Shown here piece after piece: positions 21,801-33,069 of a stretch of 64,000 bases of DNA. The notes beneath the pieces were generated by a model. That model made no database searches and was not told the origin of the DNA. It was given only the letters and a program-made list of their open reading frames with translations. The stretch's first letter is position 1, and every line of letters starts with the position of its first letter. The position numbers were made by a program, and so were the translations under genes. Source of the DNA: Delphinus delphis (Eukaryota; Chordata; Mammalia; Artiodactyla; Delphinidae); assembly GCF_949987515.2 (NCBI RefSeq), contig NC_082689.1:8423501-8487500 (forward strand), read 5' to 3'.

Positions 21801-24193
21801 TTATAGGCTTCCTACAGGGTTCTGGAATTGATGGAGGGAAAAGAAATCCTTTGCATCTTTGTCCTTTATAAAGTTGACTGATAAATTGGTTGGAGATGTA
21901 GATCAGCAAGTTATACCTGTATTTGTAATTGAGTGTCTTGAATGAGGGTTATATGAAATCTTTGTACTAGAACACAGATAAATCTAGCTTCCTTTGCATG
22001 TTTTATACTGTAAAGGACTTAGATCGTGTGCATTTAAAAATTAGAATATGCTGGGAAGACACAGGGCTGTAGTCAGCTTACATCTGAACAGTAGGAGTGG
22101 AAGGAAGCAGCATGTAACAGTACATAGTAGGTACGTGATATGTTGAGTACCAGGTAGGGTTCCACTTGTATCAACATTGGTGTGTTAACTCTCCCAAGCA
22201 CAGAGATTCTTTAAGAACAATGTATAGCTGTGACTGACGTTGGGAACTACTGCTTCAGTCTTAATTTGACATCTCTTTATTTGTAGGTGAATCAAAAACC
22301 CTGGTTTTAAGCAACCTCTCCTATAGTGCAACGGAAGAAACTCTTCAGGAAGTATTTGAGAAGGCGACGTTTATCAAAGTGCCCCAGAACCAAAGTGGCA
22401 AATCTAAAGGGTAAAATAATTAGTATCTTTATGTTGTCAGTTACAGGCTTTTAAGAGTATCTTGAGGTAAAATCATGTTCTTCTGGCCATTAGTAGAAGC
22501 TGCACCATTGAAGTGTTTGAAGAAGAAGGCTTGGTGGCATCAGAGGAGCCATGTGCTTGGTAACGTACTCTAAATGTTGACTCTTTATCCTCAGGTATGC
22601 ATTTATAGAATTTGCATCATTTGAAGATGCTAAAGAAGCTTTAAATTCATGTAATAAAAGGGAAATTGAGGGCAGAGCCATCAGGCTGGAGTTGCAAGGA
22701 CCCAGGGGACAACCTAATGCAAGAAGCCGTAAGTTAACTTCATTAACAGGATGTTGTTTGTGGTTGCGTCCTCAGATCTAGAACGTTTGTTTCTGTTGCT
22801 GCTGAGTAAATGATACTGGATATGATGACTGATTATCTGAGAAATAACTGATGAAATCTCAAGAAAAGTCCTCTAGATAGTCAAGTTCTGATCCAGCGAA
22901 GTCAACACTGAGCAGCACATTTGCCAGGGGTTTCTGTCTTGTATGGTGTTTGTAGCTGCCTGGTTTAGAACTACTTTCACTTGCTTGGGTCGCTGCTTCT
23001 CCTGTTTTCCATAAAAGATTCTCAACTGCTCTGGTGATCAGTGTAAACATGACATGGCATTTGGTCTAAGCCCTTCGCTTTAAACGTTAGTTGACCAAGT
23101 TGCTTTTACCCAGACACTCGAGGTGAAATGCTACTACCTTTTGCTAAGATGAGCATTCTTAGCCAGTAGTCAGATACTAGACTGCAACATGCAAGTCCAG
23201 CATGCTGTCATAAATTGTGACTTTAATAAAAAGTACAATTTTTATTTTTCCTTTCCCAGAGCCATCCAAAACTCTGTTTGTCAAAGGTCTGTCTGAGGAT
23301 ACTACAGAAGAGACATTAAAGGAGTCGTTTGACGGCTCTGTTCGTGCAAGGATAGTCACTGACCGGGAGACTGGATCCTCTAAGGGGTAAGTAAGATGCA
23401 GGGAACGTGTGGCGTCCACCAGGTGGAGAGTTCCCACCTAAGACGTCTTCTCATTGAGCTCCTTTCTGTCGATCGGTGACAGTTGAGGATTCGCACGAGA
23501 AGAAGAGACAATTCACAGAGCTAGCATTGTTGCCTTCTGTCTTCACAGAGGTGTATTCAGCTGTTTTGTGGGACATTCTGTTTCAGCTTTCCATAGGGAA
23601 CTGCCCTCACCTGGGTCTTGCCCCAGCTAAGCGTCACCATCCAACATGTGGGAGTAACTTGGCATTTGTTCCACATGTTGGCTTTATAATGGGCGATTTC
23701 GTTTGGTGTTTTTAGGTTTGGTTTTGTAGACTTCAACAGCGAGGAAGAGGCCAAAGCTGCCAAGGAGGCCATGGAAGATGGTGAAATCGATGGAAACAAA
23801 GTTACTTTGGACTGGGCCAAGCCTAAGGGTGAAGGTGGCTTCGGTGGCCGAGGAGGAGGCCGAGGTGGCTTCGGTGGCCGAGGAGGAGGCCGAGGTGGCG
23901 GCCGAGGTGGATTTGGAGGCCGAGGCCGGGGAGGCTTTGGAGGTAAGGGGCGCGGTGGCCACCCAGCTGTGTGTGCCAGGTAGCCGTGGCAGTGCACTCC
24001 TGGACCTGAGCCTGCAGGCCCCGGTTCCTGCACCAGTCCCCACTCGTCCTGCTGGGGAGGGCATGGCTGGCAGCTTTGCAGCCACTCTTCAGTGACGGCT
24101 TGCCTTCCTGCAGGGCGAGGAGGCTTCCGAGGAGGCAGAGGAGGAGGAGGAGGAGACCACAAGCCACAAGGAAAGAAGACGAAGTTCGAATAG
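15303..24193 (+). CDS. NCL: Nucleolin, complete, 14 coding exons, 712 aa
   Basis: Major nucleolar phosphoprotein that binds pre-rRNA and chromatin in ribosome biogenesis. Exons: 15303-15320, 16406-16522, 17727-18204, 18589-18786, 18898-18984, 19168-19309, 19929-20053, 20992-21115, 21635-21792, 22287-22410, 22595-22728, 23260-23386, 23716-23942, 24114-24193. All introns are GT-AG and the phases join to 2139 nt (712 codons plus TAG); human nucleolin has 710. The N-terminal third has TPGKK/TPAKK repeats (exon 3) alternating with long Glu/Asp runs (exons 2-4), then a basic KRKKE nuclear-localisation region (exon 5). Four RRMs follow at about residues 309-385, 395-468, 488-562 and 574-645, with RNP2 motifs LFVGNL, LLAKNL, LVLSNL, LFVKGL and RNP1 motifs KFGYVDF, KGIAYIEF, KGYAFIEF, KGFGFVDF. 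The C-terminus is an RGG/FGG tail (from about 651) ending KKTKFE. The start MVKLAK sits in a CpG island. No frameshift or stop is seen, so the gene looks functional. Confidence 0.98.
17335..17520 (+). repeat. Ancient MIR/L2-like relic in NCL intron 2
   Basis: The order aacacttagcaggtagtcc, tcaactcaatccttaaagca, agatggggaaactattgagg and ttgcctaagcccacgcagtg follows the common old mammalian 'cattttacagatgaggaaac' repeat. Heavily mutated. Confidence 0.45.
19023..19095 (+). ncRNA. SNORD82: C/D box snoRNA SNORD82 (U82/Z25) in NCL intron 5
   Basis: A 73-nt C/D snoRNA lies in intron 5. A perfect 7-bp terminal stem (TAGCACA 19023-19029 with TGTGCTA 19089-19095) brackets C box GTGATGA (19031-19037), D' CTGA (19057-19060), C' TGATGTT (19065-19071) and D CTGA (19085-19088). 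The guide stretch before D' (AAAGGGACTTAATA) matches human SNORD82, which occupies the same NCL intron and directs 2'-O-methylation of 18S rRNA. It has no promoter of its own and would be released from the spliced intron. Confidence 0.93.
20140..20245 (+). repeat. MIR-like SINE relic in NCL intron 7
   Basis: The string running from cctcataatgttgtgagg into acagtgcctggcac resembles the 3' half of the ancient mammalian MIR SINE in sense orientation. It is heavily diverged. Confidence 0.55.
20420..20551 (-). repeat. Short CHR-type SINE in NCL intron 7
   Basis: Antisense tRNA-derived SINE. A T-rich run leads into ggccatgccgtgcagcttgc, then a reversed B box (gaccagggatcgaagc) and the terminal accactggaccgccagggaa. 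This is the shorter family in the window, read elsewhere in sense as ccctggcggtccagtggtt. Confidence 0.85.
20745..20882 (-). repeat. Second short CHR-type SINE in NCL intron 7
   Basis: Same family and orientation as the copy about 200 bp upstream. A T/A-rich tail is followed by ggctgtgctgtgtggcacgc, accagggatccaacccgtgc and accactggacagccagggaa. Both are antisense to NCL, so their poly(T) side faces 5' in the transcript. Confidence 0.85.
21200..21368 (+). repeat. MIR-like relic in NCL intron 8
   Basis: A gggcaaattaatta...cagtggggataat...ttacagtaaatg pattern resembles the diverged MIR core and 3' region. Confidence 0.4.
22815..22897 (+). ncRNA. SNORD20: C/D box snoRNA SNORD20 (U20) in NCL intron 11
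   Basis: A C/D snoRNA of about 80 nt. C box ATGATGA (22822-22828), D' CTGA (22837-22840), C' TGATGAA (22849-22855) and D CTGA (22888-22891) are closed by a 5-bp stem, CTGGA (22816-22820) with TCCAG (22892-22896). Human U20 lies in the same intron and guides 18S rRNA methylation through the stretch before D, here GATAGTCAAGTT. Position, box spacing and sequence agree. Confidence 0.92.
23443..23578 (+). ncRNA. SNORA75: H/ACA box snoRNA SNORA75 (U23) in NCL intron 12
   Basis: About 135 nt with hairpin-hinge-hairpin-tail form. The 5' stem pairs GTCTTCTC (23445-23452) with the GAGAAGA stretch (from 23498), around an inner CTGTC/GACAG apex. The hinge holds an H box AGACAA (23506-23511, matching ANANNA). 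The 3' hairpin pairs CACAG..AGCT with AGCT..TTGTG and has a CCTTCTGT/ACAGAGG inner stem. An ACA box at 23573-23575 lies 3 nt from the end. U23 occupies intron 12 of nucleolin in vertebrates and is a pseudouridylation guide. The 5' end is uncertain by a few bases. Confidence 0.88.
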
Positions 24194-24605
24194 TTTCTTC
24201 TATCCCTGTCTTCCCCTCTTCCATTTGAAAGAAAGGACTCTGAGGTTTTTACTCTGTTACCTGCTCAATGACAGAGCCTTCTGAGGACATTCCAAGACAG
24301 TATACAGCCCTGTGGTCTACTTGGAAATCCGTATAGATAACATTTCAAGGGAGATAACCCTGTTGGTGTTGACTGGATATTCGTATAAACTTTTTAAAGA
24401 GATGAGTGATAGAGCTAACCCTTATCTGTAAGTTTTGAATTTATATTGTTTCCTCCCATGTACAAAACCATTTTTTTCCTACGGAGTTTTTTGGTTTTGT
24501 TTTTGTTTTTTTGCGTTGGTGGGTTATAAAGGAAAGCAGAATGTTTTATCATGATTTTTGCTTTAGCAACTTTGGGACAAATTAAAAGTCCTAAACTCTG
24601 GTGCC
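24194..24605 (+). other. NCL: NCL 3' UTR with ATTAAA poly(A) signal
   Basis: Untranslated sequence follows the TAG at 24191-24193. An ATTAAA hexamer at 24581-24586, the common variant poly(A) signal, predicts cleavage near 24600-24605. The surrounding text (GGGACAAATTAAAAGTC) resembles the end of human NCL mRNA. Confidence 0.75.
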
Positions 24606-25500
24606 AGACTTGTACTTCCTGTCCTAGAGTGTTTCTCCTGGAATACACTGAGAGTGGAGCATGGCAAATCAGTTCTGCCACTCCAGATCTCCACCCCCTG
24701 TGAAAATGCTTATGCTTTGGTTTCAAGTATCCCAGCCATAAGTTTTTGCAGCCCTGTGTATGTCACGTGAAAGGCTCATTGGAAGTCCACTGTGGCCTTA
24801 GCCGACTTAGAAACAGGCCTGAGGGGTCAGGTGTCCTGAAAAAGTGCTTTGGAAAGAGGGCCAGGAGCACTTTGGTCCGGCCTTGTTTAGGTGGGTGCGA
24901 GAGCGACGACTGATGAGTGTACTTCCTGCTGGGTGCGTGGGCCAAAACGGAGGCTTTGGGACTGTGAGGCTGGAGAGGAAGCTACCGGTCTAGCCGATGG
25001 ACCTGATATCTTTTGTAATTCCCCCAGCACCCTCAGGTTAAACCAACAAGAAAGGCCTTTGGTTTTGCGCTATGATGAGAACGTGGACATTTTGGCTTGT
25101 TAAGCATTCCCTTGCCCACCCTCCACTTCTAGTAAAAGGTCACATGAGAGGCCTAGGTCAAGCGATTAACATGATATATTTAGTTGAAAAATGGTGCGCA
25201 AGATGGTACAGAATGAAAATGCCAACTCAAAAATCCAGTACTGGTAGACTAGAGGGCAAACTAAAGGATTTGAATTAGCTTAGTTTTGGCCCGGTTATGA
25301 GTTGCTGGCAGGATGAGGGAATCTAAACCTTGTGCATATCACGCACCACTCACCAAGTCAAGTCCGTTGTAAGTACTAAAGGCGCAGACCAGGACAAATA
25401 ACCTGGTTTGAAGGGGTGGAAGATTGGAAGTTTGGGTGCTGCTGGGAAGAAAAATCAAGCCAGCAGAGGGACATCCTCTCGTCAGGCAAACCTAAAAACT
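24606..25500. other. NCL downstream flank, no gene
   Basis: Mixed-composition sequence with only short open frames. No repeat or RNA gene recognised. Confidence 0.45.
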
Positions 25501-25523
25501 AAAATGAACCATTGGAGAGCCTA

Positions 25524-25691
25524 CAGCTCAGGGAACTCTACTCAGTGCTCTGTGGTGACCTAAATGGGAAGGAAATCCACAAGAAGGGGGATATATGTAT
25601 ACGTATAGCTGATTCACTTTGCTGTACAGTAGAAACTAACACAACATTGTAAAGCAACTATACTCTGATAAAAATTAAAAGCAAAATAATG
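25524..25691 (+). repeat. L1 3' end with near-perfect TSD
   Basis: A sense 5'-truncated L1 tail: tcagggaactctactcagtg, ggatatatgtatacg, tgattcactttgctgtacag and ctatactctgataaaaat. Similar 20-odd-base flanks (aaatgaaccattgg..agcct at about 25502 and aaatgaacccttgg.agcct at about 25692) are its aged duplication. Confidence 0.8.
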
Positions 25692-25713
25692 AAATGAACC
25701 CTTGGTAGCCTAT

Positions 25714-26901
25714 ATTTTTCTAGAATTAAAAGTTTAATTAGTTGGAGCCCATTAGGGCTACTCATGAGTTAAAGTATGTTACGTCTTAAAGCAACGCTGA
25801 GTAGAGTTTTAGCTGAGCATGTGAAAAGTTAAGTCATTCATAGCAGCTCAGTCTGTCCCAAACTGGAATTTGAAGAAGGGGCCTGTGAGATTGGTCTTTG
25901 GGTCTGCAGGGCCTTCTCCATTAACCCGCAACTGTCTTCCGGGTTTAAACCTGAAAGCATAGTGCACTCTTCGGCCATCTAGGAACGTGAATTAGCATTT
26001 GCCAGCTTGGCAGAGCCAGTGCTTATTCAGTACTTGTATTAGCTTTTAAGACCGTGTGGTGATGGGGGGGGTGGGTTCCCTTTGGCAGGGGGGGCTGAAC
26101 CTGACCCTGCTAGCAGCCCAGTTGCAGGAGTTCTTGGCTCCTATGGTAGGGCCTGCATTGAGATAAGTCTGAACCCACCTTGCTAACCCACTGGCAGTCA
26201 ATGGTGCTGGTAGTGTGCCAGGCGTTTACCTCAGCCTCTCTGTAACCGGCTGTGGGGCAAGACATGAGCAGAAAAACAGGATTCTTTCTTCCTAACTGCT
26301 GTTTTTCTTTGAAGTGAAGGAAACAATCCAGCCCTGTGTCTTACTAGTCATTCCAGCCAGGGGTATTATGCCGACTTCCAGTGAAAGGAAGATGAGGATG
26401 GAGGGTGGTTACCCTTTGCGATGGCAGAAGAGCTGTAGGACTTGCACGGAGGGAGTCCTGCAGACTTAATCCTAGGCCTGCCTGCTTCCTCTGGTTTCTG
26501 GTTTGGGTTGGGTGAGGGTTTTGCAGCCATTTTAGGAAAGCAGTTCCCTACGGCAAATGGTTGTCGCCACTTCCACCATCCTTCCAGCAGGTGGCAGCAC
26601 ATCCACAAGGATGTGGGCACCTGACAGGCGTCGAGAAGGAAGCTGAAGATTGTCTCAGGCCAATGGGTCTTCAACTCCAAACTCAATCTATGTAGTGATA
26701 GGGTCTGGGAGTCTGCAGGAAGTGCACTCAGCACACAGAGATGGTGTGGAATCTTCGCCAAAAAAGTGGATTCCAGTTGGGTACAAGAACTACAGTTTGT
26801 TGAATGCTTGTCCTGTGCTCTTATCTCAGAGTTGTCCCATTTACCCATACTTGGCCCACTAATTACTTCATTATAACCCAATCTTTGTCTGACCTCAGCC
26901 T
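25714..26901. other. Intergenic, no gene supported
   Basis: Nothing recognised apart from the right end of a 1.1-kb minus-strand open frame (26366-27508), which runs through a SINE and an L2 relic and is treated as chance. Confidence 0.4.
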
Positions 26902-27142
26902 TAAAAAGTGCCAAAGCTACTTCCCTGGTGGTGCAGTGGTTGAGAGTCCGCCTGCCGATGCAGGGGACACGGGTTCGTGCCCCGGTCCGGGAGGATCCCA
27001 CATGCTGCGAAGCGGCTGGACCCGTGAGCCATGACCGCTGGGCCTGTGCGTCCGGAGCCTGTGCTCCGCAGTGGGAGAGGCCGCGACAAGTGAGAGGCCC
27101 GCACACCGCAAAAAAAAAAAAAAAGTAAAAAGTGCCAAAGCT
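26902..27142 (+). repeat. CHR-2-like SINE with 17-bp TSD
   Basis: The sense body (26919-27125) has tggtgcagtggttgagagtc and cgggttcgtgccccgg. It is flanked by taaaaagtgccaaagct at 26902-26918 and 27126-27142, both perfect. Confidence 0.96.
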
Positions 27143-27420
27143 TTTCTCATCCCAAGAGAGCTTGTCTCCTGAGCCCACCTCCCTGCCTAGCCGTTCCCTC
27201 TGGCCTTTATTGCCAGACTTCGAGAAGGACCACACTCCTGCCTCCCACTTTGCCTCCAGTAGTGTGGCTTCTGTCCCCACCTCAGCACTGAGTTCGTTAA
27301 GGGTGCCAGTGACCAAAGGCTGCAAATCCAGTGGTTGGTCCTCCCCTAGTTTATGGCTTCCCTGCAGCACCTGACATTCCTCCTGCCAACCTGCAACGTC
27401 CTTTTCTCTCATGGTTAGGA
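27143..27420 (+). repeat. L2 LINE relic
   Basis: ttgccagacttcgagaagga, agtgtggcttctgtccccac, cagtgaccaaaggctgcaaa and atccagtggttggtcc track the L2 ORF2 consensus, degraded. Confidence 0.5.
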
Positions 27421-27948
27421 AAAGGGTGGAGGCTCTGTGACAGTAGGATGAAGAGGGATGAGAACAAATAAACCTGGGAGTAGAGCCTCCCAACAGGATT
27501 TTATCCAATTAATGTATATGAGCCAGTGGCTGTTCCTCCACATCAGGTAACCCCGTCATTGGAGGAGAAAGACTTTACTGCTGGTCCTTCGACATGGAAA
27601 TGTGAAAAGAACACTCGTGTTCCTGCCAACCTCTGAGTGGAGGGACTTGGGTTTTATTTACTGTTCTGTCTCATGGGCCTAGGACAGTCCCTGACACGTA
27701 GTAGGTATTCAGTAGGTAATGAAGGAATCCTGGAGAAACTCCTCCCCTCAACTGCAGGAAACCTATGGCAGCAGCAGGAGGGACTCTCTAAGGCCAGGAG
27801 TTCTTAACGTACGTTTTTCAAGTTCTTAACATTTTTGTGTTGGGAGTTCTTTTGGGAGTCTGGCACAGCTTTTGAAACCTTTTCAGAATAACGTTTTCAA
27901 ATACTTTTTTATTTAAAGCATTATAAGGGAAATCAAGTATATTGAAAA

Positions 27949-28157
27949 AATTTTTTTTTTTTTTTGCGGTACGTGGGCCTCTCACTGCCCTGGCCTCTCC
28001 CGCTGCGGAGCACAGGCTCCAGACGCGCAGGCTCAGCGGCCATGGCTCACGGGCCCAGCCGCTCCGCGGCACGTGGGATCCTCCCGGACTGGGGTACGAA
28101 CCCGTGTCCCCTGCATCGGCAGGCGGACTCTCAACCACTGTGCCACCAGGGAAGCCC
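27949..28157 (-). repeat. CHR-2-like SINE
   Basis: An antisense copy from poly(T) through gcggtacgtgggcctctcac to accactgtgccaccagggaa. Adjacent A-rich text hints at a short duplication. Confidence 0.93.
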
Positions 28158-28224
28158 AGAAAAAAGTTTTTAAAATATTAAAGTACATCATTTGTGATAG
28201 AATTGTGTATATGTTCACTAATAC

Positions 28225-28340
28225 ATTAGGTAAGATGTATTTACATTTTTTTAATTTGTAGTTGCTTTACAATTGTACAATGAAGTGAATCGGCTATATG
28301 TATACATATATCCCCTCCCTCTTGGACCTCCCCCTCCACA
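28225..28340 (-). repeat. L1 3'-end fragment
   Basis: Antisense ttgtagttgctttacaattg, gtgaatcggctatatgtata and tcccctccctcttggacc match the cetartiodactyl L1 3' end. Confidence 0.75.
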
Positions 28341-29452
28341 AGATGTATTTACATTTAAAATACAGTTAGGGATTTTGGTTCTGGTAATGATGGAGTGGCT
28401 TGTAACAGACTAACCCTCCTGTTGATAATTATAAACTTGACAAAATATAAGAATCAACTTCTGAAGGTGTTGAAGACCAAACAATACCAGATAGAAACTG
28501 GAGCAGAAACCATCCTTGAAAGAAGGTAAGGACACGGGAGGAGATACATGTTTAAATATCTTTCCCCTCAAGGGTACCCAACCCTGCACCCTGATTAGCA
28601 TGAACCTTTGGGCATAGAGTTTAAGCAGAAAGGGAGTCTTACTAAACTGAGAAGTCAGGTTGGAGTTTGAGTCTGGAAACTTTCCTGAAGATGAGGGAGA
28701 CAGAAGAAAGCCATAAAATATGCATACAAGTTGCCTTCAAATTCTTGGCCGAGTCCTAAATTGATGAGCAGAGCAAGAGTCTCGAGCACAGGGGAAAACA
28801 AGGGAAAGGTGAAATCGCTGGCTACAGGTTCCAGCACATACCTGGTGCTGGAGAGAAGTTTGAAGTTCAAGTTCTGCCCAGTTAGAGGTGTTTGATAAAC
28901 ACTTAAGCTTTTCTTTGAAACTCAGAAGAATCATACTTCAGAAGTAACAGCACATTCCAGGCCCATGGATTAAACCCTAGGACTAAGGGCAAAATGCAAA
29001 ACTAAGAGAGACTAACCCTAACAAAACCTAAAGCCTAAAACTAAGCCCCCACGTAATCAGTGGGGGAATCTGTTGGGAATTTAATTGCCTACTAGAACAA
29101 AATCCAACAGTGTTCAGGGGATGGTGACAATCCAAACTCTGCAATATGTCATACATAATGTCCAGTAAGAGAAAGGTAACTAACTATACGTGCAATGAAG
29201 TATGAAAATGTCCACAGTCGAGCAAAAAGCAAACAACTCATGTTGGAATTTGTAAGCAAGGACTTTAATCGTTGTAAATATGTTAAAGAATTTACAGGAA
29301 AAGATAAATGAAGAAATGGGGAACTTCTGGAGAGAGATGGAGACTGAGAACCAAATGGAAATCCTAGAACTGAAAACTATATTAAAAAATTCACTAGAAA
29401 GGCTTAGCAGCAGGAGAAAGTATCAGTCAACTAGAAGATAGACCAATAGTAA

Positions 29453-29958
29453 TATAGAGGTCAAAGCATGCTACCCCAAAATATGATATCATAGCATATT
29501 AAATATTTCAAGCTGAAGGAATTTGAGAAACAGCAGGTGCAGGAAGGACTTACAGAGCTTCCCCTGAAGCAAGTCATAGAACCCTCATATGAGAGGTGCC
29601 CTCCTTATACCCGGAGGAAAGGATCACCCTTATCTCTGAAGACAGAGGGACACCAAGAGGGAATTTGAAGGAACAGGCCTTGCTGTTTCCCCCAGTTTAC
29701 TACACTCAGTTCATACCCTTTTTTGGGGGGTTCTATCATATTTTTCCACAACTCTCCACCCTTCATCAAATCTAACATAAAAATACTAAGGTTTAACCAC
29801 TTCTTCAGGTTTTCATTTCCTTATGAAGGCTCCCACATCATGTAAGACTTATATTAAATAAATTTGTATGCTTCTCTCTTTTCAATCTGTCTTTTGTTAC
29901 AGGACTCCAGCCAAGAACTTAGAAGGGTAGAGGGAAAAGATATTTTTCCTCCCCTACA
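29453..29958 (+). repeat. Solo LTR (ERVL/MLT2-like) within the LINE
   Basis: About 506 bp that break the LINE text 'accaatagtaat...atgatccaaactgaa'. It starts gaggtcaaagcatgctaccc, has AATAAA at 29856-29861 and a conserved-looking tctgtcttttgttacagg after it. No viral gene is present. Family assignment is tentative and no clean TSD was found. Confidence 0.55.
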
Positions 29959-30836
29959 TGATCCAAACTGAAGCTCAAAGGAAAAAGATTGGGAGAAAAA
30001 TGAGCAGAACCTCAATGACAATACCAAACTGTCCATCATGTTTAATTGATCCCAAGAAGGAGAGGAAAGAATGAGTGGGCAGAAATAAATCTCTTAGAAA
30101 AGTAATGGCTTAAAAATATCTAAATTGACGAAAAACAACCTACAGACCCAAGAAGAAAGTCATACACACCTCAGCACATCATAACTGAATTGCTGAACAA
30201 CAAAGATAAAGCCAGACAAGAAAGACCCATTATGTGCAAAGGAACATCTATAGGAATGATGGCTAAGTCTCATCAGGAAAATTATAAGACAATGGATGAT
30301 ATCTTTAAAGTGCTAAAGGAAAAATATCAATCTAGAATTCTAAATCTACAAGGTATTCTTCAAAAATAAAGGAGAAATAAGTCATTTTCAAACAAATGAA
30401 GCTGGGAGAACTCATCACCAGTAAGTACACTTGCATTTCAAAAAATGCTAAAGAAAGGTTTTCATGCTGAAGGGGAATGATATCAGCTGGTAAACTGCAT
30501 CTTCCAGAAGAAATAAAGAGCACTGGAAATGGTAAATAATTTATCCTTTGAAAGGTAGTCTTTGTCTAAGGCAAAAAACATACACATATATTCTGGGGTT
30601 TATAATATACGTAAAAGTAAAGTACATGACAAAAATAGCAGAAACTAAGGGAAGTAGGTCAATGAAGTTATATGATTTTAAGATTCTCGCATTACACTTA
30701 AGCTAGTATAATGTTAATTTAAGGTAAGCAGTGATAAGTTAAAGATGAGTATTGTAATCCCTAGAGCAAACATTAAATAAAATAATACAAGCCAATAGAG
30801 AATATGGAATATTAATTCCAAAGATGTGAAATGTGG

Positions 30837-31036
30837 GCTTCCCTGGTGGCGCAGTGGTTGAGAGTCCGCCTGCCGATGTGGGGGACACGGGTTCGTGCCC
30901 CGGTCCGGGAAGGTCCCACGTGCCGCGGAGCGGCTGGGCCCGTGAGCCATGGCCGCTGAGCCTGCGCGTCCGGAGCCTGTGCTCCGCAACGGGAGAGGCC
31001 ACAACAGTGAGAGGCCCGTGTGCCGCAAAAAAAAAA
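30837..31036 (+). repeat. CHR-2-like SINE
   Basis: A near-consensus sense copy, ggcttccctggtggcgcagt to gtgccgc plus A tail. Flanks agatgtgaaatgt (about 30823) and agacgtgaaatgt (about 31044) are a one-mismatch duplication. Confidence 0.95.
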
Positions 31037-31381
31037 GAAGGAAAGACGTGAAATGTTAAAAAATAACCCCAAATAAGGTAGAAGAACAAGGATTAGATGG
31101 GGTACTAGAAAACAAATAATGGAATGATAGTTTATTTAAACTCAATCATACCAATAATTACAGTAAATGAAGATGGACTAAACGAAAGGTAGAGATTGTC
31201 AAACTGGATGAAAAACACAAGAACTAACTATAAGCTATTTACAAGAGGTGCCCATTAAATACAAAGAAAAAGGTTGACATAAAAAGATGGAAAGGAATAT
31301 ACCATGAAAACACCAGGCGTAAGAAATCTGTTGTGGCTATATCAATGTCAGACAAAGTAGATTTCAAAACGAGGAGGATAG

Positions 31382-31600
31382 GGCTTCCCTGGTGGCGCAG
31401 TGGTTGAGAGTCCGCCTGTCTATGCAGGGGACACGGGTTCGTGCCCCGGTCTGGGAAGATCCCACATGCCGCGGAGCGGCTGCGCCCGTGAGCCATGGCT
31501 GCTGAGCCTGCGCGTCCGGAGCCTGTGCTCCGCAACGGGAGAGGCCACAACAGTGAGAGGCCCACGTACCGCAAAAAAAAACAAAACAAAACGAAAAACC
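31382..31600 (+). repeat. CHR-2-like SINE
   Basis: Sense copy flanked by cgaggaggata on both sides (about 31370 and 31601). The tail is A-rich with C interruptions. Confidence 0.95.
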
Positions 31601-33069
31601 GAGGAGGATAACCAAAGATAAAGAGAGAGCATCGTTTCATAATGAAAAAAAGGTCAATTTATCAGAAATGTATAGCGATCCTAAATGTATATTAATAACA
31701 GTCTTACAATATGTGAAGCAAAAATGGACAGAGCTAAAAGGAAAAACAGACAAATTTGCAAATCACAGTTGCAGATTTTAACACTTCTCACTTAGTAATA
31801 GATAAAGTAAGTATACAAGTATCAGTAGTGATGGAAGAATTGAACGCTATTTAGCCAATTAGACCTAACAACGTGAGGATACACATTCAAGTGCACATTG
31901 AACATTCACCAGAATATTCTAGGCCACCAAACAAAGCTCAAGAAATTTCAGACTGAAAAACATATGTAACGTATTCTCTGGCGCAATAGAAATAAATTAG
32001 AAATTGATAACAACAAGACAACTAGAAAATCCCTAAATATTTGGACATTAAGTGCACTTCTGAAAAACCCTTCTGAATGGGTCAAAGTAGAAATCAAAAG
32101 AAAAATTAGATGATACTACAAAAAAATTAAGAAAATTAATTAAGAAAATTAATCTCAAAATAAGCAGAAAAAGGGAATAATAAAAATAAGAATGAAAATG
32201 ATATAGGAAAATCAAGGCAAAAGTTGGTTCACTGGAAGGATGAAAAGGATTAGTGTAATTGATAGCAAGACTGATAAGAAAAAAGAAATGAAAAGACAAA
32301 TAGCCAATAAATTTAACAACTTAGACAACATGAGCAAATTCTTTGAAAACACAACTTTCCAAGACTGACACAAAAAGAAATGGAACATCTGAATAGCTAA
32401 TCCCTACATCTACTGAAAACATTGAACTCATCATTCAAAACCTTCCCACAAAGAAAATCCCAGGCCCACATGGCTTTGTAAACAAATTCTATCAAATGTT
32501 TAAAGAAGAAACAACACCAATCCTAACCTATTTCAGAAAATACAGGAAGGAAGAATTTCCAATCTGTTTTATGAGTGCTGATACCAAAGTATGAGAAGGA
32601 CATTACAAGAAAAATACCCCAATATCCTTCATGAACATAAACATAAAATCCTTTTAATATTAGCAAGTTAAATGTAGAAATATATTTAAATGATAATACA
32701 TTATGATCAAGTGGGGTGTATCCTTAATTCAAAGTTGATTAAGATTTGAAAATCAATGTAATTCACCACATTATAGGATAAATGAGAAAATACAATTGTC
32801 CAAATAAAAGTAAAAAGAAATTTATCAACATTCAATAATCAACATTCATAATAAACAAAGCTTGACAAACTTTAACAAACTGATGAACATCTATGAAAAA
32901 CCTACCACTAACATCATGTTACATAGTGAAATGTCGAATATTTTTTCCCTAAGATAATGAACAAGGCAAGGATGTCTGCTCTCATTATTTCTACTTAATA
33001 TTGTATTGGAAGTCCAGTGCAATTAGGCAAGGAAAATAAATAAAAAGGCATAAAGATTAGGAAGCAAGA

